Assembly: GCF_028898845.1 (NCBI RefSeq)
Contig: NZ_CP118574.1
Coordinates: forward strand, 3,100,001 to 3,164,000
DNA length: 64,000 nt
Source: Streptomyces sp. WZ-12
GTDB lineage: Bacteria > Actinomycetota > Actinomycetes > Streptomycetales > Streptomycetaceae
Reading direction: 5' to 3'
The notes below the pieces were generated by a model. The model saw only the letters and a list, made by a program, of their open reading frames with translations, did not search any database and had not been told where the DNA came from. Below, in pieces: positions 58,690 to 64,000 of this stretch. Numbering within the stretch: the first letter of the stretch is position 1; every line of letters begins with the position of its first letter. A program made the position numbers and the translations under genes.

Positions 58690-60063
58690 GTGCGCTCCAC
58701 CGCTCCGCCCGGAAAGGTCCCGCTCCTCTTCGCCGCCGCCGCGCTGGCCGCCGGCACGCTCACCGGCTGCGGCAGCTCCGGCGGCGACCCGAACACCGTC
58801 ACGGTCGCCTTCATCAAGGACACCAACGCCAAAGTGACGGTCCGGGACGACTATCTCGCCCTGGTGGTGCGGCAGTTCGAGAAGGCCAACCCCGGCAAGA
58901 AGGTCAAGCTGATCCCGATCCAGGCGTCGGAGAACGACTACTACACCAAGATCCAGCAGATGATGCGCTCCCCGAAGACCGCGCCCGACGTGGTCTACGA
59001 GGACACCTTCCTGATCAGCTCCGACATCAAGGCCGGGCTGCTGCGGCCGCTGGACGAGCACCTCAACTCCTGGGCCGACTGGCGGCAGTTCGTGCCCACC
59101 GCCCGGGCCGCGGCCCGCGGGCAGGACGGGCGCACCTACGGCGTCCCGGACGGCACCGACACCCGCGGGCTGTGGTTCAACCGCACCGTCTTCGCCAGGG
59201 CCGGGCTGCCCGCCGACTGGCACCCCCGCACCTGGGACGAGGTCCTGGCCGCCGCCCGCGCCATCAAGCGGAAGGTGCCGGGGGTGATCCCGCTGAACGT
59301 CTTCACCGGCCGGGGCGCGGGCGAGGCCGCGGTGATGCAGGGCTTCGAGATGCTGCTCTACGGCACCGGGCGGGACCCGCTCTACGACCCCGGCGCGAAG
59401 AAGTGGGTGGTCGGCTCCCGCGGTTTCACCGACAGCCTCCGCTTCCTCGACACGGTCTACAAGGAGAAGCTGGGCCCGGACGTCTCCGACGCGCTGAGCC
59501 CCAACATCCAGACCAATGTGGCCGCCGAGCTGCTGCCGCAGCAGAAGCTGGCGATCGACCTCGACGGCTCCTGGCTCGGCCAGCAGTGGCAGCGCACCGG
59601 CGGCGGCAACCCCTGGCCGCAGTGGTCCCGCACCCTCGGCCAGGCGCCGTTCCCGACCCGGTCCGGCGCCCCGCCCGGCCGGGTCAGCCTGGCCGGCGGC
59701 TGGGCCTGGTCGGTGCCGGCCCGGGCGCTCCGCCCCGAACTGGGCTGGAAGGTGATCGAGACCCTCCAGTCGCGCGCCAATGCGCTGGACTGGTGCGTGC
59801 GGGGCGCCCAGATCGCCGTCCGCCGGGACGTCGCGGCCGATGCCCGGTACCGCACGGCGGTGCCGGGCATCGGCTTCTTCACCAAGCTGGTCGAGGTGAG
59901 CCGCTACCGGCCGGCGCTGCCGGAGTACCCGCAGGTCGCCGCGGCGATCGGGGAGGCGACGGAGTCCGTCACCGCCGGCGACGCCACCCCGGCGCAGGCC
60001 GCCGCCCGCTACGACCGGACGGTGCGCTCCCTGGTGGGCGGCGCGGTCGTCAACAAGCCGTGA
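58690..60063 (+). CDS. Sugar-binding lipoprotein of an ABC importer (family 1 solute-binding protein)
   Basis: A 457-residue lipoprotein with lipobox TLTGC (Cys near residue 27) after a short hydrophobic signal. The family 1 fold shows NTVTVAFIKDTN, VVRQFEKANPGKKVKLIPI near residues 58-75, APDVVYEDTFLISSDIKAGLLRPLDEHL near 100-127 and a YGVPDGTDTRGLWFNRTVF segment. GTG 58690 is chosen because GGAGG (58678-58682) is seven bases upstream and the signal peptide starts here. Substrate unknown but sugar-like. The stop is fused with the next start (TGATG). Confidence 0.93.
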   Translation: MRSTAPPGKVPLLFAAAALAAGTLTGCGSSGGDPNTVTVAFIKDTNAKVTVRDDYLALVVRQFEKANPGKKVKLIPIQASENDYYTKIQQMMRSPKTAPDVVYEDTFLISSDIKAGLLRPLDEHLNSWADWRQFVPTARAAARGQDGRTYGVPDGTDTRGLWFNRTVFARAGLPADWHPRTWDEVLAAARAIKRKVPGVIPLNVFTGRGAGEAAVMQGFEMLLYGTGRDPLYDPGAKKWVVGSRGFTDSLRFLDTVYKEKLGPDVSDALSPNIQTNVAAELLPQQKLAIDLDGSWLGQQWQRTGGGNPWPQWSRTLGQAPFPTRSGAPPGRVSLAGGWAWSVPARALRPELGWKVIETLQSRANALDWCVRGAQIAVRRDVAADARYRTAVPGIGFFTKLVEVSRYRPALPEYPQVAAAIGEATESVTAGDATPAQAAARYDRTVRSLVGGAVVNKP

Positions 60064-60917
60064 TGCGGCACCTGGTGCGCTGGTCGCCGCTGGCCCCGGC
60101 CACCGCGCTGCTGCTGCTCTTCCTGGCCGGCCCGGTCGGCTACTGCGCCTACCTCGCCTTCACCGACACCCAACTCACCGGCCAGGAGTCGGCGTCGTTC
60201 GTCGGGCTGGCCAACTTCCGCCACGCGGTGGGCGATCCGGAGTTCCGCAACGCCGTCCTGCTGACCGTGGTGTTCACCCTGATCTCGGCGGTGCTCGGGC
60301 AGAACACCCTGGGGCTGGCGCTGGCCGGGCTGCTGCGGCGCGCCTCGCGGCCGGTGCGGGCGGTGACCGGCACGGTGGTGATCACCGCATGGGTGCTCCC
60401 GGAGATCGTCGCCGGCTTCCTGCTCTACACCTTCTTCGAGCGCCGCGGCACCCTCAACGCGCTGCTCGCCTGGCTCCATCTCCCCGCCCAGGACTGGCTG
60501 TTCACCCTGCCCATCCTGGCGGTGTCGTTCGCCAACGTCTGGCGCGGCACGGCGTTCTCGATGCTGGTGTACTCGGCGGCGCTGGACGGCATCCCGCAGG
60601 AGGTCGCCGAGTCGGCGGAGATGGACGGCGCCCGCGGGCTGCGCCGGCTGTGGCACATCACCCTGCCGATGATCCGCCGCTCGGTCGGCACCAACCTGAT
60701 GCTCAACACCCTTCAGACGCTGTCGGTGTTCGGGCTGATCTGGGCGCTCACCCGGGGCGGCCCCGGCAACCGCAGCCAGACCCTCCCGGTGTTCATGTAC
60801 GACCAGGCGTTCGTGAAGTCGCTGATCGGCTACGGCACGGCGGTGGCGCTGCTGCTGCTCGTGGTGGGCGCGCTGTTCTCGGCGGTGTACCTGCGGCTGC
60901 TGCGGGAGGAGGTCTGA
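60063..60917 (+). CDS. Sugar ABC importer permease, MalF/UgpA-like
   Basis: The 284-residue permease has six membrane segments and the EAA loop EVAESAEMDGARGLRRLWHITLPMIRRS near residues 178-205. The start ATG 60063 shares one base with the previous stop and gives the short N-terminal cytoplasmic tail normal for this family. The partner permease follows with the same one-base overlap. No ATPase gene is present, so a shared ATPase (MsiK-type) may energise the pair. Confidence 0.94.
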   Translation: MRHLVRWSPLAPATALLLLFLAGPVGYCAYLAFTDTQLTGQESASFVGLANFRHAVGDPEFRNAVLLTVVFTLISAVLGQNTLGLALAGLLRRASRPVRAVTGTVVITAWVLPEIVAGFLLYTFFERRGTLNALLAWLHLPAQDWLFTLPILAVSFANVWRGTAFSMLVYSAALDGIPQEVAESAEMDGARGLRRLWHITLPMIRRSVGTNLMLNTLQTLSVFGLIWALTRGGPGNRSQTLPVFMYDQAFVKSLIGYGTAVALLLLVVGALFSAVYLRLLREEV

Positions 60918-61771
60918 TGCGGGCCGGACGACGGCGGTGGTCGCCGGTGCGCGCCGCGGTCCGGCGGCGCCTGGCGGCCGACGCCGCGCTGCTGGTCGTC
61001 GCGGTGGCGTTCGCGGTGCCGCTGGCGTGGCTGGTGCTGGCGTCGCTGGACGAGCGGGCGACGCTGCGGGTGCACCTGCCCACCTCCCCCACGCTGCACA
61101 ACTTCTCGGCGGTGCTCACCGACGAGATCACCTTCACGCCGATGCTCAACAGCCTGCTGATCTGCGGCGGGGCCACGCTGCTCACGGTGGCCTGCGCGGC
61201 GCTGGCCGCCTACCCGCTGTCCCGCTTCCGGTCCCGCTTCGCCCGGCCGTACCTGCTCACCGTGGTGTTCTCGGCCTGCCTGCCGGTCACCGCGGTGATG
61301 GTCCCGGTCTACGCGCTGTTCGTCCGGGTGAACCTGATCGACACCCGCTACGGGACGGCGCTGTTCCTGGCCGCCGCCCAACTGCCGTTCGCGATCTGGC
61401 TGATGAAGAACTTCATGGACGGCGTGCCCACGGTGCTGGAGGAGGCGGCGTGGACCGACGGCGCCTCCCGGCCGCAGGGGCTGCTGCGGATCGTGCTGCC
61501 GCTCATGGCGCCGGGCGTCGGCGTGGTCGCGGTCTATACCTTCATCATGATGTGGGGGAATTTCTTCGTCCCGTTCATGCTGCTGCTCTCCCCGGAACAA
61601 CTCCCGGCGTCGGTCAGCATTTTCACTTTCTTCGGGAATTACGGGGCCATCGCCTTCGGTGAACTCGCCGCATTCTCGATCCTGTACTCGACACCGGTGC
61701 TCCTTCTCTACATCCTTATTTCCCGGCGGTTGGGCGGCGGATTCGCCCTCGGCGGCGCCGTGAAGGGGTGA
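60917..61771 (+). CDS. Sugar ABC importer permease, MalG/UgpE-like
   Basis: The 284-residue partner permease has six membrane segments; its EAA loop is EEAAWTDGASRPQGLLRIVLPLMAPG near residues 174-199, and the FAIWLMKNFMDGVP segment is typical of MalG-type subunits. Start ATG 60917 overlaps the previous stop by one base. It is the last gene of the three-gene importer set. Confidence 0.94.
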   Translation: MRAGRRRWSPVRAAVRRRLAADAALLVVAVAFAVPLAWLVLASLDERATLRVHLPTSPTLHNFSAVLTDEITFTPMLNSLLICGGATLLTVACAALAAYPLSRFRSRFARPYLLTVVFSACLPVTAVMVPVYALFVRVNLIDTRYGTALFLAAAQLPFAIWLMKNFMDGVPTVLEEAAWTDGASRPQGLLRIVLPLMAPGVGVVAVYTFIMMWGNFFVPFMLLLSPEQLPASVSIFTFFGNYGAIAFGELAAFSILYSTPVLLLYILISRRLGGGFALGGAVKG

Positions 61772-61928
61772 TCCGTCCCGCGTGGAATCCCTGGTCGGCG
61801 GGGTAGTCGCGCGGGCTCGGCACCGAAATCCGGCCCGCGGGCGGGCCCCTCTCGTACGTTCCCCCAACCGCCAACCTTGGACATCCGCACGATGGGTCCG
61901 CGGCATCGCCCTCCCCTACCGTGTGCCG

Positions 61929-62657
61929 GTGAGCACGGACGACGGGGAAGCCCGCAGACCCCCTTTCAATGCCGCCGCCGCCCGCCGACTGCGCGAGGCC
62001 CTCGGCATGACCCACGCCCACGTCGCCTACGGAATCTGGGCGGCCTACGGAAAACGTCTGGAACCGGCGGCGGTGGCGTCCTGGGAATTGGGCGAGACCT
62101 CCCCCACCGAGGCGGAGTTGGCCGCGTTGGCCGGCGCCCTGTGGTGCGCCCCCGCCGAGCTCCTCGGCGCCCCCGAGACCCTCCGCGAGTACCGGCTGGC
62201 GCTCGGCCTCGCCCCCGCCGATCTGGCGCGCCGGATCGGCATGGACGTGGCCGGGTACGGGCACCTGGAGGCCGGCGGGCGGTGGCGGGGCACCGACCGG
62301 CAGGCGGCGGCGCTGGCCGAGGCGTTGGCGCTGCCGCTGCCCGCGCTGATCCGCTTCACCGACCAGGAGGACCGCCTGGTCGAGCTGTTGACCAGCGCCG
62401 CCACCACCCGCTGGCAGGGCTACGTCCGCCCGGTCGGCAAGCTGGCACCGCTGCCCAAGGAGCGCCTGGCAACGGCCCTCCAGGAACTGCACGAGGAGTA
62501 CCACGCGACGATGGCCGCCTCGCTGAGCTGGACCGGCGGCCGGGCCCCGGACGAGGCGGGCAGGGCGGGCCGGGGCTTCCTCGACGGCATCCTGGCGGAG
62601 TTCTGGCGCCGGGCCGACGGGCCGACACCCGGGCCGCGCGACGGGGACGGGCCCTAG
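61929..62657 (+). CDS. XRE-family helix-turn-helix protein (two HTH-like regions)
   Basis: The 242-residue cytoplasmic protein has two HTH regions: RRLREALGMTHAHVAYGIWAAYGKRLEPAAVASWELGETSP near residues 17-57 and REYRLALGLAPADLARRIGMDVAGYGHLEAGGRW near 83-116. The C-terminal part resembles other Streptomyces regulators of this type. It probably regulates nearby genes, but no operator is visible. GTG 61929 is chosen over GTG 61923; no ribosome site is seen for either, and a TACCGT hexamer at 61917-61922 could be a -10 box that makes the mRNA leaderless. Confidence 0.75.
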   Translation: MSTDDGEARRPPFNAAAARRLREALGMTHAHVAYGIWAAYGKRLEPAAVASWELGETSPTEAELAALAGALWCAPAELLGAPETLREYRLALGLAPADLARRIGMDVAGYGHLEAGGRWRGTDRQAAALAEALALPLPALIRFTDQEDRLVELLTSAATTRWQGYVRPVGKLAPLPKERLATALQELHEEYHATMAASLSWTGGRAPDEAGRAGRGFLDGILAEFWRRADGPTPGPRDGDGP

Positions 62658-62857
62658 GAGCCCCAAGGGCCGCGCGTCGGTCTGCGGGTGGACGGCCGTC
62701 CGTCCAGAGATGGACGCGGGCGCCCGGCATGGCACTTGCGGCCGGTCCGGCTTTCGGTCCCTGCGGGCGAAGCCCCGGGCGGGGTGCGGCATCGAGGATG
62801 GGAGCACGGCGTTCCCGCCGAGTCCTTCCCGTCCCTTCACCTTCCTGGGAGTTCGTG

Positions 62858-63649
62858 GTGCCGCACGCCGCCGTCCCCCGTCCCGTTTCCCCCCTCCGGC
62901 CCGCCACCCCGGCCGTCGCCGCCCGCGCCACCAACCTGAGCAAGGTCTACGGCCAGGGCGAGACCCGGGTGGTGGCGCTGGACTCCGTCTCGGTGGAGTT
63001 CGGCCGGGCCCGCTTCACCGCGATCATGGGCCCCTCCGGCTCGGGCAAGTCCACCCTGATGCACTGCATGGCGGGGCTGGACTCGGTCACCTCCGGCTCG
63101 GCCCGGATCGGCGACATGGAGCTGGCCTCCCTGGGCGACAAGCAGTTGACCCGGCTGCGTCGGGACAAGATCGGCTTCATCTTCCAGGCGTTCAACCTGC
63201 TGCCGACGCTCACCGCGCTGGAGAACATCACGCTGCCCATCGACATCGCGGGCCGCCGCCCGGACCGGGAGTGGGTCGGCCGGGTCGTGGACACCGTGGG
63301 GCTGTCGGAGCGTCTTAAGCACCGGCCGGCCCAGCTCTCCGGCGGCCAGCAGCAGCGGGTCGCGGTGGCGCGGGCGCTGGCCGCCCAGCCGGAGATCATC
63401 TTCGCGGACGAGCCGACCGGCAACCTCGACTCCCGCTCCGGCGCGGAAGTCCTGGGCTTCCTGCGGGAGTCGGTCCGGGCGATGGACCAGACCGTGGTGA
63501 TGGTCACCCACGACCCGGTCGCCGCCGGCTACGCGGACCGGGTGGTCTTCCTCGCCGACGGCCGGATCGTCGACGAGCTCCACGAGCCCACCGCGGACGC
63601 CGTGCTGGACCGGATGCGCCGCTTCGAGGCCGCGGGCCGGACGAGCTAG
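62858..63649 (+). CDS. ABC transporter ATP-binding protein, MacB/LolD-like
   Basis: The 263-residue ATPase has Walker A GPSGSGKST near residue 65, Q-loop FIFQAFNLLPTLTALENI, signature LSGGQQQRVAVARAL, Walker B IIFADEPTGNLD and H-loop VTHD, with the GNLDSRSG tail of the LolD/MacB class. A 30-residue Pro/Ala extension precedes the domain. GTG 62858 has GGGAG (62847-62851) six bases upstream; GTG 62855 is too close to it. An FtsX-type permease gene follows. Confidence 0.93.
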   Translation: MPHAAVPRPVSPLRPATPAVAARATNLSKVYGQGETRVVALDSVSVEFGRARFTAIMGPSGSGKSTLMHCMAGLDSVTSGSARIGDMELASLGDKQLTRLRRDKIGFIFQAFNLLPTLTALENITLPIDIAGRRPDREWVGRVVDTVGLSERLKHRPAQLSGGQQQRVAVARALAAQPEIIFADEPTGNLDSRSGAEVLGFLRESVRAMDQTVVMVTHDPVAAGYADRVVFLADGRIVDELHEPTADAVLDRMRRFEAAGRTS

Positions 63650-63773
63650 CGGCACACCGGACGCGCCGACCGCGCCAACTGGCCGGCCGGCCCCGCGAGT
63701 TGGCCATGTCCGGCCACCGCCGCCCGTACCCGAGCCCCGCCCGGGCCCCGTACCCAGGATTGACACCACCACC

Positions 63774-64000
63774 ATGTTCAGAACCGCCCTGCGCAACGTC
63801 CTCGCGCACAAGGCCCGCCTGTTGATGACCGCGCTCGCGGTCCTGCTCGGCGTCGCCTTCGTCGCGGGCACCCTGATCTTCAGCGACTCCGTCGGCGAGG
63901 CCGTCAAGAACGCCTCCGCCAAGAACCTCAAGGACGTCGCCGTCTCCGTCCAGGCCGCCTCGGACCCCGATGCCGGCCCCGGCCCCGGGAAGGACGGCAA
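63774..64000 (+). CDS. FtsX/MacB-type ABC permease, N-terminal fragment
   Basis: The first 75 codons of a permease cut by the window end. It begins MFRTALRNVLAHKARLLMTALAVLLGVAFVAGTLIFSD, the first membrane segment typical of FtsX-like permeases, then enters the external region. With the ATPase upstream (124-bp gap) it likely forms a MacB-like macrolide/lipoprotein-type transporter; its substrate is unknown. Ribosome site weak (AGGA). Confidence 0.85.
   Translation, partial: MFRTALRNVLAHKARLLMTALAVLLGVAFVAGTLIFSDSVGEAVKNASAKNLKDVAVSVQAASDPDAGPGPGKDG

Overview
The window is very GC-rich with strong third-position GC bias, dense genes, many GTG/TTG starts and start/stop overlaps. Gene content and order fit a Streptomyces chromosome: a glycine-riboswitch gcvT-gcvH-glyA-sdaA block, a glgE-treS-mak-glgB block, and tandem M4 proteases. 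From memory, the order resembles the S. coelicolor SCO5440-SCO5486 segment. I saw no tRNA, rRNA, IS element, prophage gene, CRISPR array or secondary-metabolite megasynthase, so this looks like core chromosome.

Layout, left part: positions 1-9.7 kb carry a cysteine desulfurase fragment, a thioesterase with a possible TetR operator, a TRIC-type channel, an M1 metallopeptidase, and a five-gene oligopeptide ABC importer operon read leftward (permease C, lipoprotein A, permease B, ATPases D and F). Positions 10-18 kb are a glycine/serine locus: two SseB-like proteins and a P-loop protein face a tandem glycine riboswitch that leads gcvT, gcvH, glyA and sdaA, with strong hairpins after gcvH, glyA and sdaA. 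Positions 18-22 kb hold a leftward DedA-PAP2-PAP2 operon and a rightward BlaI-M56 protease pair, which share one intergenic region with a perfect 37-bp palindrome.

Middle part: 22-31 kb carry an MprAB-like two-component system, a glycosyltransferase, a leaderless-looking GH25 muramidase-type protein (no signal peptide), nadE, a small Cys/His protein with a DNA-damage-type promoter, a CcdA/DsbA-like thiol-redox pair with a small secreted protein, and an RsbW-like kinase. Positions 31-46 kb carry an enoyl-CoA hydratase, two tandem Ig-like L,D-transpeptidases, glgX, a heterodimeric ABC exporter with a second DNA-damage-type promoter, and two tandem secreted M4 proteases with related upstream regions.

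Right part: 46-54.6 kb is the GlgE alpha-glucan pathway (TreS converts trehalose to maltose, Mak phosphorylates it, GlgE polymerises maltose-1-phosphate, GlgB branches the chain; GlgX at 35-37 kb can debranch it). A DctA-type carrier lies divergent to a CitAB-type two-component system, followed by a three-gene sugar ABC importer with no ATPase, an XRE-type regulator, and the start of a MacB-like ATPase/permease pair cut by the window end.

The most interesting proposal is that BlaI-M56 controls a lipid-carrier recycling operon (DedA flippase plus PAP2 phosphatases). Next is the pair of near-consensus PafBC-type promoters in front of two otherwise unlinked transcription units.
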